Numbered from the stretch's first letter, positions 26,010 to 35,338 are shown. The stretch: 64,000 nt of DNA from Haematobacter massiliensis (GCF_000740795.1 NZ_JGYG01000003.1:1-64000), one strand, 5' to 3'. Made by a program: numbers and translations. Notes: generated by a model from the sequence alone, not told the origin.

Positions 26010-26703
26010 ACGTCCAACATGTGGGTTCAGAGTGTTGCCTGCCCTGGCCATGGCGTGCAACATCCCATGACCCCCTCGAAACGGCTGGCAGCCGGAGTGC
26101 TGGGGCATGGATGCCGAATGCGAACAGCGCATTCCCGCCCCCGGTGGTGGGCTCAACAGCCCTTCACGAAGGGGCAGCAGGATGAGGCATAATGGCGGCT
26201 TCCCTCCCAAGCGGCCCGGAGGTCAAGTCACGTGGTCAGAGGCTGGGTGGCCTGAGGGACGCCACCCATAAACGCAACAAGCCCATCCGGCGAGATGCTG
26301 GAGCCTTTGCAGAGAGGGCCGATCCATCGTGGATCCTTGCCGGTCGTCAGGCCGGACGTTGGCCCGGATAGCCGGTGGGTCGGATGAGGCTGTGATTGAA
26401 ACGGCAGGGCGCAGGCGTGACCCCGATGCAGGTTAAACGGGTTTCCAGAGCGGCTGACGAAGTAGAAGCTGGAAGGCGCCGATCATCTCCAATCAGCGAC
26501 GATAACTTACCCGTCTAAGTTGAAGGCCCGGCGTCCACATCAGCAGACAAGTCGGAGCTGGAATGGGCGTGCTATCGGCAAGGATTGGCTGCCTGTTGAC
26601 GGTATCAGCAGCACATGGCCACCAGCCATCATATGTGGGGCGTGATTTACGGACCTCGGTCATTTCCGAGTAAAAACAATCACCCACTTCCAGATACAGG
26701 ATG
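26010..26703. other. Non-coding stretch between the MerR remnant and tRNA-Arg
   Basis: About 690 bases. Short open frames exist on both strands but none has a ribosome site or resembles a known protein. A 7-bp hairpin (GGGTGGC / GCCACCC, 26245-26267) has no T-run. I see no insertion-sequence ends or tRNA-derived direct repeats. It is probably degraded accessory DNA. Confidence 0.5.
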
Positions 26704-26993
26704 TGGCGACCCCGGCAGGATTCGAACCTGCGACCAACCGCTTAGCCTACCACTTCGGCTTTCGCCGCAGGCCGGAGGCCCTTCGTGGTCTGGACTGTCC
26801 CTTCACCCTTCCGCGGGAGGCGGGGCGGGTGCCTGCCGTCCAGTCTCTACACCTTCCCCGCAAGGGGGCTTGGCTCGGGATTGCCACGCCGCTCGGCAGA
26901 GGTTTCCCCGAATTTGACAGGTTCTGCAGCGCCGGTTTCCCGACGCGCACTCCAATTGAAGGCGGTTGCTCTATCCAGCTGAGCTACGGGGCC
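26704..26993 (-). tRNA. tRNA-Arg (UCU), interrupted by a group I intron
   Basis: The 5' exon (26993-26959) gives the acceptor strand GGCCCCG, the D-arm and the anticodon stem up to ACCGC CUU. The 3' exon (26745-26704) gives CUAA GCGGU, the variable loop, the T-arm GCAGG-TTCGAAT-CCTGC, the acceptor strand CGGGGTC, G73 and an encoded CCA. Joined, they make a 77-nt cloverleaf with anticodon loop CUUCUAA, reading AGA codons (anticodon UCU). The 213-nt insert between positions 34 and 35 is a group I intron, listed separately. The reconstructed stems are complete apart from one G-T pair in the acceptor. Confidence 0.85.
26746..26958 (-). ncRNA. Group I self-splicing intron in tRNA-Arg(UCU)
   Basis: A 213-nt ribozyme, similar in size to the Azoarcus tRNA-Ile intron. 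All four core elements can be read on the minus strand. Element P is AATTCGGGGAAACC (near 26901-26914). Element Q is AATCCCGAGCCAAGCC (26882-26867). Element R is GTAGAGACTGGACGGC (within 26852-26828). Element S is GGGACAGTCCAGACC (26801-26787). P7 forms from CTGGAC and GTCCAG. P1 pairs the exon end CTT with GGAG, giving the U-G wobble at the 5' splice site, and the last intron base is G. No homing endonuclease is encoded. The features point to the IC3 class of bacterial tRNA introns. Confidence 0.85.
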
Positions 26994-27340
26994 ATGAGTG
27001 GCTGCATGCCGAACTCCTGACAAAATAGCAAGAGCCAAGAGCCAAGAGCCGCGCCAAACCAGCCGAAACGGCTTAGCGCGAATTTTGTGAAGATAAAGAG
27101 GAAATTGGTGAGAAACCCGAACTAGTTGAGAAAAAATTCCGTGATCTCACCGAGTTGGGGGACGGACCTGTCCAAAAAGACAGGTCGCGCGAGAACGGAA
27201 AATCTCTTACACCTATACGTGCATCAGGTGGTGTGGCGACAGTATTACCAAGTGTCCGTTTCACGAGTTCAGGTCGCCGCGCCGCCTGGTGCCCGCTCCG
27301 AAAATCAGCATATCTAGAAGATCACCAACCCCGAAGGGAA
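26994..27340. other. Spacer between tRNA-Arg and tRNA-Val (no gene)
   Basis: A 347-base stretch that is more AT-rich than its surroundings. It holds one perfect 8-bp hairpin, GACCTGTC / GACAGGTC, with a six-base loop (27165-27186). No reading frame here has a ribosome site or a recognisable product. Confidence 0.5.
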
Positions 27341-27415
27341 TGGTGGCCCGGAAGAGATTTGAACTCCTGACATTTCCGATGTGAACGGAACGCTCTACCA
27401 CTGAGCTACCGGGCC
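27341..27415 (-). tRNA. tRNA-Val (CAC)
   Basis: A 75-nt cloverleaf with encoded CCA. The acceptor stem GGCCCGG / CCGGGCC is perfect. The D-arm contains GCTCAGTGGTAGAGC. The anticodon stem TTCCG / CGGAA closes the loop TTCACAT, giving anticodon CAC for valine GTG codons. The T-arm AGGAG-TTCAAAT-CTCTT contains one G-T pair. Confidence 0.9.
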
Positions 27416-27452
27416 AGCCTGGTCCCTGACGCCTATGCGTCCTGGGTTAATT

Positions 27453-27539
27453 TGGTGCGGTCGAGAAGACTCGAACTTCCACGGGAGTTACCCCACAGCG
27501 ACCTCAACGCTGCGCGTCTACCAATTCCGCCACGACCGC
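27453..27539 (-). tRNA. tRNA-Leu (GAG)
   Basis: An 87-nt class II tRNA with a long variable arm and encoded CCA. The acceptor stem is GCGGTCG / CGACCGC. The anticodon stem CAGCG / CGCTG closes TTGAGGT, giving anticodon GAG for leucine CTC/CTT. Typical Leu features (GGTAGACGC in the D-arm) are present. Confidence 0.93.
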
Positions 27540-27797
27540 ACTGCCTTGGCTTGGTGCGGCGGGTGATAGCGAAAGGCTTTGGGAAAGAAAAGGGGGAATC
27601 TGCAACTTTTTCCTAACGCCTTTCCAAACTTCATTGCCTGCCAGCAGCGCCTTGATACGTGAGCTCTGGCAGCGGCAACGGCGGTTGCAATCCGGGCGCG
27701 GTTCAGGTCTATCCAGCGACGCGGAGCGACAACGCGCTCCCCCGGGCATCCCCGATAACCTGTCGCCGGACGCCAACACCTCGCGGAGTTCAGCAAG

Positions 27798-28475
27798 ATG
27801 ACCGAGTGGATCATATCAGACAGCCTGATCGCCTATCCCGACGCGCTGGAGATGATGGAGCAACGCGTCGCCGCCATCAGCGCGGGCACGGCAGACGAGG
27901 CCGTCTGGCTCTTGGAGCATCCGCCTCTCTATACTGCAGGCACCTCGGCCCGGCTGGAAGATCTTACAGATCCCGACCGCTTTCCGGTCTATGAGGCGCG
28001 GCGTGGGGGGCAGTACACCTACCACGGGCCGGGGCAGCGTGTGGCCTATGTCATGCTGGACCTCAATCGGCGCGGGCGTGACGTACGCAAGTTCGTCTGC
28101 CGGCTGGAAGACTGGGTCATCGCGACACTGGCGGAGTTCGGCGTGAAGGGCGAACGGCGCGAGGGGCGCGTCGGCGTCTGGGTGGTGCGGCCGGAGAAGG
28201 CACCGAACCTCGACGGCTCCCCGCGGGAGGACAAGATCGCGGCAATCGGTGTGCGTGTGCGCCGCTGGGTGACGTTTCATGGCATTTCCATCAACGTGGA
28301 GCCGACGCTGGAGCACTTTTCCGGCATCGTGCCCTGCGGCATTCGCGAACACGGAGTGACCAGCCTGGTCGATCTGGGCCTGCCGGTGACGATGGGCGAT
28401 GTCGATGCCGCGCTGGTCCGCACATGGGAGCGGGTCTTCGGCGACCATCCGATCGGCACCACCTGCAATCCGTAA
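27798..28475 (+). CDS. lipB: Lipoyl(octanoyl) transferase
   Basis: Transfers octanoate from acyl carrier protein to lipoyl domains, the first step of endogenous lipoylation. It is 225 residues long. [13 protein letters not shown] near residue 68 is the substrate-binding motif, the catalytic Lys is in [10 protein letters not shown] near residue 152, and the acyl-accepting Cys180 is in GIVPCGI. ATG 27798 follows a GCGGAG ribosome site. It lies upstream of a cytochrome c gene and ctaD in the same direction, but with separate spacing. Confidence 0.94.
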   Translation: MTEWIISDSLIAYPDALEMMEQRVAAISAGTADEAVWLLEHPPLYTAGTSARLEDLTDPDRFPVYEARRGGQYTYHGPGQRVAYVMLDLNRRGRDVRKFVCRLEDWVIATLAEFGVKGERREGRVGVWVVRPEKAPNLDGSPREDKIAAIGVRVRRWVTFHGISINVEPTLEHFSGIVPCGIREHGVTSLVDLGLPVTMGDVDAALVRTWERVFGDHPIGTTCNP

Positions 28476-28517
28476 CTCGACACGACCCATCCCGACACGA
28501 CCGACAAGGAGCCAGCC

Positions 28518-28952
28518 ATGCGTCGTTTTCCCCGCACCGCCAGTGGACTTGCCTTCGCAGCCCTCGTCTCGCTCGCCGCCCCCACACATGCGGAAGGGGA
28601 TGCAGAGGCGGGCGCGAAGGATTTCGCGAAATGTCGTGCCTGTCACTCCATCACCGCGGCTGACGGAACCGCCATCGTGCGGGGCGGCAAGACCGGGCCC
28701 GACCTTTACGGTGTCGTGGGACGGGGCGCCGGGGTGGAATTCAACTACTCCCCCGCCCTGCGCAAGGCGCACGACACGGGGCTTGTCTGGGACGCGGAGA
28801 GCCTGACGCAATTCCTGGCGGATCCGACTGGCTTTCTCAAGACATACACCGGTGACAGCGGCGCACGTTCCAAGATGGCCTTTCGCCTGACACGCGGGAC
28901 GGAGGACATCATCGCCTACCTTTCCGCCGTCGCCGAACCGCAGCCAGACTAA
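28518..28952 (+). CDS. Periplasmic class I c-type cytochrome
   Basis: A 144-residue exported protein. The signal peptide ends near residue 25 (THA-EG), and the haem-binding CRACH motif is at about residues 39-43. The likely Met ligand is in SKMAFRL near residue 119. The overall length, [10 protein letters not shown] and NYSPALR segments match class I (c2/c552-like) cytochromes that carry electrons to oxidases. It is 43 bases after lipB and 150 bases before ctaD, so it may donate electrons to the aa3 oxidase; that is inference. An AAGGAG ribosome site precedes ATG 28518. Confidence 0.9.
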   Translation: MRRFPRTASGLAFAALVSLAAPTHAEGDAEAGAKDFAKCRACHSITAADGTAIVRGGKTGPDLYGVVGRGAGVEFNYSPALRKAHDTGLVWDAESLTQFLADPTGFLKTYTGDSGARSKMAFRLTRGTEDIIAYLSAVAEPQPD

Positions 28953-29100
28953 AGTCCGACGCAGCGGGGCAACATTTCCACACCGGGTTGTGATCAGGAC
29001 GATTGCCCCCTTCGTCCGCGCGCTCTACAACCGCATGCAGAGAGCGGCGCGGGAGGAATGCACCCGGGCGCCGCCCCATCAAGATACGGGAGGCGGCAGC

Positions 29101-30771
29101 ATGGCCGACGCAGCCATCCATGGCCACGAAGGGCATGACAAGCGCGGGTTCTTTACCCGCTGGTTCATGTCGACGAACCACAAGGACATCGGGATTCTCT
29201 ACCTGTTCACGGCAGGTGCCGTCGGGCTGATTTCCGTCCTGTTCACTGTCTATATGCGGCTGGAGCTGATGCATCCGGGCGTGCAATACATGTGTCTCGA
29301 AGGCGCACGGCTCATCCCCTCTGCGGAAGCCTGCACACCGAACGGGCACCTGTGGAACGTGATGATCACCTATCACGGCGTGCTCATGATGTTCTTCGTC
29401 GTGATTCCCGCGCTGTTCGGCGGCTTCGGCAACTACTTCATGCCGCTGCATATCGGTGCGCCTGACATGGCGTTCCCGCGCCTGAACAACCTCAGCTACT
29501 GGCTGTTCGTGGCGGGGACAGCCCTCGGCGTGGCCTCGCTCTTCGCACCCGGCGGCAACGACCAGTTGGGATCGGGCATCGGATGGGTGCTCTATCCGCC
29601 GCTTTCCACGCATGAGACGGGTTATTCCACCGACCTCGCGATCTTTGCGGTGCACGTGTCGGGCGCCTCATCGATTCTGGGCGCGATCAACATCATCACC
29701 ACGTTCCTGAACATGCGCGCGCCGGGCATGACCCTGCACAAGGTGCCGCTCTTTGCCTGGTCGGTGTTCGTGACGGCCTGGCTGATTCTGCTCGCACTGC
29801 CGGTTCTGGCCGGTGCGATCACCATGCTGCTGACGGACCGGAACTTCGGCACCACCTTCTTCGACCCGTCGGGCGGTGGCGATCCGATCCTCTACCAGCA
29901 TATCCTGTGGTTCTTCGGCCACCCGGAAGTGTACATCATCATCCTGCCGGGCTTCGGCATCATCTCCCATGTCATCGCAACCTTCTCGCGCAAGCCGATC
30001 TTCGGCTACCTGCCGATGGTCTATGCGATGGTGGCCATCGGCGTGCTGGGCTTCGTCGTCTGGGCGCACCACATGTACACGGTGGGAATGAGCCTTGCGC
30101 AGCAGTCCTACTTCATGCTCGCCACCATGGTCATCGCGGTGCCGACGGGGGTGAAGGTGTTCTCCTGGATCGCCACGATGTGGGGCGGCTCCATCGAGTT
30201 CAAGACGCCGATGCTCTGGGCGTTCGGCTTCCTGTTCCTGTTCACCGTGGGCGGCGTGACCGGCCTCGTGCTGAGCCAGGCACCGCTCGACCGCTCCTAT
30301 CACGATACCTACTATGTGGTGGCGCACTTCCACTATGTGATGTCGCTGGGTGCGGTGTTCGCCATCTTTGCGGGGGTCTATTACTGGATCGGTAAGATGT
30401 CGGGCCGGCAATATCCGGAATGGGCAGGCAAGCTGCACTTCTGGATGATGTTCGTCGGCGCGAACCTGACCTTCTTCCCGCAGCACTTCCTGGGCCGTCA
30501 GGGGATGCCGCGCCGTTACATCGACTATCCCGAAGCCTTCGCGACGTGGAACCTGGTTTCCTCTCTCGGCGCCTTCCTGTCGTTCTTCTCCTTCGTGTTC
30601 TTCATCGGGGTGGTGTTCTATACGCTCACCCGTGGCCAGCGCGTGACCGAGAACAACTACTGGAACGAATATGCCGATACGCTGGAATGGACCCTACCCT
30701 CCCCGCCGCCGGAGCACACGTTCGAAACGCTGCCGAAACAGTCCGACTGGGACAAATCCCACGCTCACTGA
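29101..30771 (+). CDS. ctaD: Cytochrome c oxidase subunit I (aa3 type)
   Basis: The catalytic haem-copper subunit of the aa3 terminal oxidase. It is 556 residues with twelve membrane helices. Conserved elements include [10 protein letters not shown] at the start, [10 protein letters not shown] (CuB His and cross-linked Tyr region), WAHHMYTVG (two CuB His ligands) and HFHYVMSLG (haem ligands). ATG 29101 starts at the family N-terminus; the frame is open 37 codons further up. As in Rhodobacter sphaeroides, the gene stands apart from the other oxidase subunits. A terminator-like hairpin follows at 30812-30841. Confidence 0.96.
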   Translation: MADAAIHGHEGHDKRGFFTRWFMSTNHKDIGILYLFTAGAVGLISVLFTVYMRLELMHPGVQYMCLEGARLIPSAEACTPNGHLWNVMITYHGVLMMFFVVIPALFGGFGNYFMPLHIGAPDMAFPRLNNLSYWLFVAGTALGVASLFAPGGNDQLGSGIGWVLYPPLSTHETGYSTDLAIFAVHVSGASSILGAINIITTFLNMRAPGMTLHKVPLFAWSVFVTAWLILLALPVLAGAITMLLTDRNFGTTFFDPSGGGDPILYQHILWFFGHPEVYIIILPGFGIISHVIATFSRKPIFGYLPMVYAMVAIGVLGFVVWAHHMYTVGMSLAQQSYFMLATMVIAVPTGVKVFSWIATMWGGSIEFKTPMLWAFGFLFLFTVGGVTGLVLSQAPLDRSYHDTYYVVAHFHYVMSLGAVFAIFAGVYYWIGKMSGRQYPEWAGKLHFWMMFVGANLTFFPQHFLGRQGMPRRYIDYPEAFATWNLVSSLGAFLSFFSFVFFIGVVFYTLTRGQRVTENNYWNEYADTLEWTLPSPPPEHTFETLPKQSDWDKSHAH

Positions 30772-30783
30772 GCGCGCTGACTG

Positions 30784-31314
30784 ATGCCGTATGAATGGGT
30801 CAAACGACTGGAAGGAGCCTCGGAGAAATCCGGGGCTCCTTTACCTTCGGGCGGCGCGGAGCCGTTGGCAGAACTACATCTGTGGCCCTATCGCTCCCTC
30901 CCGCGCCGGGGATTTGTATGGGTCATGGGAGGTATGGCGCTGCTTCTGTCCTTGCCTCTCATCGAGGTTTTGGGCTCCCCCGTCCTGTGGGGCCTTCTTC
31001 CCTTCGTGCTGGCAGCGCTCTGGGGCCTCTGGTTCGCGCTGAGCCGGAGCTATCGGGACGGCGAAATCCTGGAAAGGCTGACCCTCTGGCCCGACAGGGT
31101 CGATGTGCTGCGTGACGGGCCGCGGCAGGCGCATTCCGAATGGCACGCCAACCCGCACTGGGTCAGGGTGGACCTGCATCGTCGGGAGGGGCCGGTGCCG
31201 AACTATCTGACACTCTCCGGGGCGGGGCGGGAGATCGAGATCGGTGCCTTTCTCTCGGAAGAGGAGCGCCTCGCCCTCTGGCCGGAGCTGGCCCATCTGT
31301 TTCGCAGTGCCTGA
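30784..31314 (+). CDS. DUF2244 membrane protein
   Basis: A 176-residue protein with two membrane helices at about residues 42-80 and a soluble C-terminal domain of the DUF2244 type (SYRDGEILERLTLWPDRVDV, then a beta-rich segment). The start MPYEW is typical of the family in Rhodobacteraceae, as is LHLWPYRSLP some 30 residues later. The residues between (about 8-25) coincide with a perfect terminator-like hairpin in the DNA. The function of the family is unknown; its frequent neighbourhood to terminal-oxidase genes suggests a link to respiration. Confidence 0.82.
   Translation: MPYEWVKRLEGASEKSGAPLPSGGAEPLAELHLWPYRSLPRRGFVWVMGGMALLLSLPLIEVLGSPVLWGLLPFVLAALWGLWFALSRSYRDGEILERLTLWPDRVDVLRDGPRQAHSEWHANPHWVRVDLHRREGPVPNYLTLSGAGREIEIGAFLSEEERLALWPELAHLFRSA
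30812..30841 (+). terminator. Terminator-like hairpin inside the start of the DUF2244 gene
   Basis: AAGGAGCCTCGG and CCGGGGCTCCTT form 12 consecutive pairs (one T-G) around an AGAAAT loop, followed by only one further T. It lies 41 bases past the ctaD stop, where a terminator is expected, but within codons 10-20 of the next gene. It may act as a partial terminator or attenuator. Confidence 0.5.
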
Positions 31315-31333
31315 CTTTCGCAGTACCTGACGT

Positions 31334-31516
31334 TCAGCCCTTGCGGTCTGGCAGTTCCTTGCGCTTGGTGGCCGCGAATTCTTCGAGCTGCGCCTCGCTC
31401 ATGTCGTCATACATCTCGCGCGCGGCGCCCTTGAGACTGGACACCGGCTCTTCCCCCCGCTTGGCGGCAAGGGCCGCGCCGGCCGCCTTCTGCTGCGCTT
31501 TCGACTTGGCTGGCAT
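31334..31516 (-). CDS. DUF3008 small basic protein
   Basis: A 60-residue, Lys/Ala-rich soluble protein starting MPAKSKAQQKAAGAALAAKRG. It has a helical C-terminal half (AAREMYDDMSEAQLEEFAATKRKELP). This is the DUF3008 pattern, widespread in alphaproteobacteria and of unknown function. ATG 31516 is preferred to an upstream codon because the family begins there. It is convergent with the DUF2244 gene. Confidence 0.8.
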   Translation of the reverse strand: MPAKSKAQQKAAGAALAAKRGEEPVSSLKGAAREMYDDMSEAQLEEFAATKRKELPDRKG

Positions 31517-31615
31517 AACCGTCTCCGCCGTTGGAATGCGGAGGAGAAACACCGGCTCCTGGTGGTTGTTCCCGGCCGGGGGAGTCCGCCGGGGGAGTCC
31601 TCAGATCAGCCGTTC

Positions 31616-32074
31616 CTAGCCGAGTCGTTCCTTCACTTTCGGGCCGACGGTCGTGAAGTCCATCTGACCGGTATATTTCGCCTTCAGTGCCGCCATCACA
31701 CGGCCCATGTCGCGCACCGAACCCGCACCAAGTTCCGAGATCGTCTCGGCAATCGCCTTTTCGACTTCCTGCGGGTCGAGCTGCCGAGGCAGGAATTCCT
31801 CGATCACCTTGATCTCCGCCCGCTCCTTCTCCGCCAGTTCCAGCCGACCGCCCTCCTCATAGGCGCGCGCGCTTTCCTGACGCTGCTTCACCATGCGGCC
31901 CAGGATGGCGAGGATATCGGAATCCGTCGCACCCTGCTCGTTCCCTTCTCCGCGGAGCGCGATATCCCGGTCCTTGATCGCGGCGCTGATGAGCCGGAGC
32001 GCAGAGAGCCTGGCGGCATCGCGGTTCTTCATCGCATCCTTGAGGTGCTGGGAGATCAGGTCTCGGAGCTGCAT
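31616..32074 (-). CDS. GatB/YqeY domain protein
   Basis: A 152-residue stand-alone YqeY domain, related to the C-terminal tRNA-binding domain of GatB. It shows the family start (LRDLISQHLKDAMKNRDAARLSALRLISAAIKDRDI), the middle EEFLPRQLDPQEVEKAI and the C-terminal KAKYTGQMDFTTVGPKVKE. It may assist tRNA-dependent amidation, but this is not established. It is divergent from carA with 132 bases between the starts, an arrangement common in alphaproteobacteria. Confidence 0.9.
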   Translation of the reverse strand: MQLRDLISQHLKDAMKNRDAARLSALRLISAAIKDRDIALRGEGNEQGATDSDILAILGRMVKQRQESARAYEEGGRLELAEKERAEIKVIEEFLPRQLDPQEVEKAIAETISELGAGSVRDMGRVMAALKAKYTGQMDFTTVGPKVKERLG

Positions 32075-32206
32075 GGCTGTTACCCGTGGCTGTTCGCGAA
32101 AGGTTTCAGATATACTCGCACCCGCGCGGAAACAACGGGCGTGATCGCCTTGACCCTGCCGAGAGGTTTGCCTAGTTTCCCGCAGATTTTCCGAAGGAGT
32201 CGTCTC

Positions 32207-33370
32207 ATGACCGGTCTGTCCCCCCAGAGCCGCCCGACCGCATGCCTTGCCCTGTCCGATGGCACGGTGTTTTACGGGCGAGGCTTCGGCGCGACCGGCG
32301 AGACGGTGGCCGAGCTTGTCTTCAACACCGCGATGACCGGCTATCAGGAGATCATGACCGATCCCTCCTATGCCGGTCAGGTCGTGACCTTCACCTTTCC
32401 GCATATCGGCAATGTCGGGGTCAATGCCGATGATGACGAAACCGCCGAACCCGTCGCCGCCGGCATGGTGGTGAAATGGGATCCTACCGAACCTTCCTCC
32501 TGGCGTGCGACGGGTGAGCTGACGGACTGGCTCCGCCGCAAGGGGCGGATCGGCATCGGCGGGATCGATACCCGCCGCCTGACCCGTGCCATCCGCCAGC
32601 AGGGAGCGCCGCATGTCGCGCTTGCCCATGATCCCGATGGCAATTTCGATGTCGCGGCGCTGGTCGCCAAGGCGCGGGGCTGGAAGGGTCTTGTGGGGCT
32701 CGATCTGGCCAAGGATGTGACCTGCGCCCAAAGCTATCGCTGGGACGAAAAGCTCTGGGCTTGGCCCGAAGGTTATAGCCGGCGCGAGGGGCCGGGCGCC
32801 AAGGTCGTCGCCATCGACTACGGCGCGAAGCGGAACATCCTGCGCTGCCTGGCGTCTGCGGGCTGCGATGTCACGGTTCTGCCCGCGACCGCAACGGCGG
32901 AAGATGTGCTGGCGCTGAACCCTGATGGGGTGTTTCTGTCCAACGGTCCGGGCGATCCCGCAGCGACCGGCGTCTATGCCGTCCCGATGATTCGGGGTGT
33001 GCTTGAGCGTGACCTGCCGATTTTCGGCATCTGCCTCGGGCATCAGATGCTGGCCCTCGCGCTTGGCGCGCGGACGGTCAAGATGAACCACGGTCACCAC
33101 GGCGCGAACCATCCGGTGAAGGATCTGGAGACGGGCAAGGTGGAGATCACCTCCATGAACCATGGCTTCACCGTGGACAGCCAGACCCTGCCCGCGGGCG
33201 TGATCGAGACGCATGTAAGCCTGTTCGACGGGTCGAATTGCGGCATCCGCATGAAGGATCGCCCGGTGTTCTCCGTCCAGTATCACCCGGAAGCCAGCCC
33301 CGGCCCGCAGGACAGCTACTATCTCTTCGAGCGTTTCGCGGAAGCGATCGAGCGTAAAAAATTGAGCTGA
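32207..33370 (+). CDS. carA: Carbamoyl phosphate synthase small subunit
   Basis: The glutaminase subunit that feeds ammonia to CarB for arginine and pyrimidine synthesis. It is 387 residues long. The class I amidotransferase domain occupies the C-terminal half, with the nucleophile Cys276 in GICLGHQ and the His/Glu pair in QYHPEASPG. The N-terminal domain carries FNTAMTGYQEI. A GAAGGAG ribosome site precedes ATG 32207, and the open frame to 31562 is not coding. carB is not adjacent. Confidence 0.95.
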   Translation: MTGLSPQSRPTACLALSDGTVFYGRGFGATGETVAELVFNTAMTGYQEIMTDPSYAGQVVTFTFPHIGNVGVNADDDETAEPVAAGMVVKWDPTEPSSWRATGELTDWLRRKGRIGIGGIDTRRLTRAIRQQGAPHVALAHDPDGNFDVAALVAKARGWKGLVGLDLAKDVTCAQSYRWDEKLWAWPEGYSRREGPGAKVVAIDYGAKRNILRCLASAGCDVTVLPATATAEDVLALNPDGVFLSNGPGDPAATGVYAVPMIRGVLERDLPIFGICLGHQMLALALGARTVKMNHGHHGANHPVKDLETGKVEITSMNHGFTVDSQTLPAGVIETHVSLFDGSNCGIRMKDRPVFSVQYHPEASPGPQDSYYLFERFAEAIERKKLS

Positions 33371-33436
33371 TTTGTCTTTCTTAACTTCGCGTTAAGGTTG
33401 ATCGAGGGAAGTTGACCCCTGTTCCAGGGGGTCAGC

Positions 33437-35338
33437 ATGTCCGTCACGCCGCTTCGGGTCATTCGCGCACATCGTCAACCCGCGCCGGATCGTGCTCGGC
33501 CCGATATCGGCGCCTTGCTGGTCGGCAAGGGTGCTCTCCTTCCCGCCGACCTCTTTCGGGCACAGGGGGCGCTCGCGCGTCAGGAAGTGGACATCCCCGA
33601 TATCCTCCTGGCTCGGGGTCTCGTGTCGGAGGCCACCCTTCTTGCGGCCTTTGCCGACCAAACCAATGCAAGGATCATCGATCCGCTGGCAGAGCACCCC
33701 GACGCCCGGCTGATCGACATCTTCGGAGCCGCGCGCTGTCTTCGTGAAGGCCTGCTGCCCTGGCGGCGGGCCGGCGGCGTGACCATCGTGCTGTCCGCCC
33801 GCCCCGATGGCTTTCACAGGCGGCGGGAAGAGCTGGTGACGCTCTACGGCCCCGTCGCCCTCGCCCTCGCCTCAGCCCCGGCGATCGAGGAAGCCGTGGT
33901 GCGGTCCGCGCGGAAGGAGCTGCGCGATCAGGCCGAATCCACGGTGGGAGAGGAGGAGAGTTGCCGAAACTGGCGGCCGCAGCGTCTGGCCCGGATCGGC
34001 CTGGGTCTCGCGATGGTCGTGATGCTGCTGCTCGCAACCTCCCCCCGGCTGGTGCTCGGCATGCTGAGCGCCGCCGCGCTGCTGGTGCTGGCCGCGAGCA
34101 CAATCCTTCGCGCGGCCGCTTTGGTGGCACGGCTCCCCTCCCTCCTTGCCGAGCGCCGGCCTGTCGCCACATCAGGCAGTCCGGTTCCGCTCATGCGGCT
34201 TCCCGTCGTCTCCCTGCTCGTGCCGATGTTCCGGGAGGAAGACATCGCAGCCCGTCTGATCGCACGGCTCGGCCGGATCGACTATCCGCGGGAGCTGCTG
34301 GATGTCATCCTCGTGCTGGAGGAGCGGGACAGGCAGACACACACCGCGCTCGCCCGGGCCGATCTTCCGCCCTGGATGCGGATCGTCACGGTTCCCGACG
34401 GGCCGCTGCGAACCAAGCCGCGCGCAATGAACTTCGCACTGGATTTCGCCCGCGGATCGATTGTCGGTGTCTATGACGCGGAGGATGCGCCTCATCCGGA
34501 TCAGATCAATCAGATCGTGCGGCGGTTTTATGAGGCCCCGCCAGACGTCGCCTGTCTGCAGGGCGTCCTCGACTACTACAACGCGCGGACAAACTGGCTC
34601 TCGCGGTGCTTTACCGTGGAATACGCGAGCTGGTTTCGGGTGATCCTGCCGGGATTGCAGCGCCTTGGCCTGCCGCTTCCGTTGGGTGGCACCACGCTGT
34701 TCATGCGGCGCGAGGCGCTGGAGACGCTTGGCCGCTGGGATGCCCACAACGTGACCGAGGATGCCGATCTGGGGGTCCGCCTGACCCGCCACGGCTATCG
34801 GACGGAGGTGTTTCCGACTGTAACGGAGGAGGAGGCCAACTGCCGCGCGCTCCCATGGATCCGGCAGCGCTCCCGCTGGATCAAGGGCCACGCGATCACA
34901 TGGGCAGTTCACATGCGCAATCCCGGCAAGCTTCGCCGCGATCTGGGCTGGCGAGGGTTCTGGGGGATGCAGCTGATCTTTGCGGGCGCGGTCGCCCAAC
35001 CCCTTCTGGCGCCCGTGCTCTGGAGCTTCTGGGCGCTTGCACTGGGCCTTGGTCATCCCCTGTCGGGGATGCTGTCGCCCGCAGGCACCACGGCGCTGCT
35101 CACGCTGTTCTTCGGAGCCGAGGTGCTGAACATGGTCTGCGGGATGCTGGCCGTTGCGGTGCCGGGACGGCGCTTCCTGATGCCGTTCGTGCCGACGCTG
35201 CATGTCTACCACCCGCTTGCGACGCTGGCGGCGGCAAAGGCAGTCTACGAACTCGCCTCACGCCCGTTCTACTGGGACAAGACCGCGCATGGCATCTTCG
35301 ATGCGCCCGCCCCCGCCTCACCGGCTGTCAACGCGTGA
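33437..35338 (+). CDS. Membrane glycosyltransferase (GT2) with MshEN-like N-terminal domain
   Basis: A 633-residue protein of two parts. Residues 20-165 look like the N-terminal domain of type II secretion ATPases (GALLVGKGALLPADLFRA, DILLARGLVSEATLLAAFADQ), a fold that in MshE binds cyclic-di-GMP. After two membrane helices (about 187-230) comes a processive family-2 glycosyltransferase: VSLLVPMFREED, an Asp-containing VYDAEDAPH (DxD-like), TEDADLG and RQRSRWIKG (the QxxRW motif). Further membrane helices follow. It probably builds an extracellular polysaccharide, possibly under c-di-GMP control; the polymer cannot be named. The stop overlaps the convergent protease gene by 11 bases. Confidence 0.85.
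   Translation: MSVTPLRVIRAHRQPAPDRARPDIGALLVGKGALLPADLFRAQGALARQEVDIPDILLARGLVSEATLLAAFADQTNARIIDPLAEHPDARLIDIFGAARCLREGLLPWRRAGGVTIVLSARPDGFHRRREELVTLYGPVALALASAPAIEEAVVRSARKELRDQAESTVGEEESCRNWRPQRLARIGLGLAMVVMLLLATSPRLVLGMLSAAALLVLAASTILRAAALVARLPSLLAERRPVATSGSPVPLMRLPVVSLLVPMFREEDIAARLIARLGRIDYPRELLDVILVLEERDRQTHTALARADLPPWMRIVTVPDGPLRTKPRAMNFALDFARGSIVGVYDAEDAPHPDQINQIVRRFYEAPPDVACLQGVLDYYNARTNWLSRCFTVEYASWFRVILPGLQRLGLPLPLGGTTLFMRREALETLGRWDAHNVTEDADLGVRLTRHGYRTEVFPTVTEEEANCRALPWIRQRSRWIKGHAITWAVHMRNPGKLRRDLGWRGFWGMQLIFAGAVAQPLLAPVLWSFWALALGLGHPLSGMLSPAGTTALLTLFFGAEVLNMVCGMLAVAVPGRRFLMPFVPTLHVYHPLATLAAAKAVYELASRPFYWDKTAHGIFDAPAPASPAVNA

Noticed and set aside
26245..26267. Hairpin GGGTGGC / GCCACCC as a terminator
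   Set aside because: No T-run on either side and no gene ends nearby.
27073..27264. 63-codon frame between tRNA genes
   Set aside because: No ribosome site; Ser-rich product without family resemblance.
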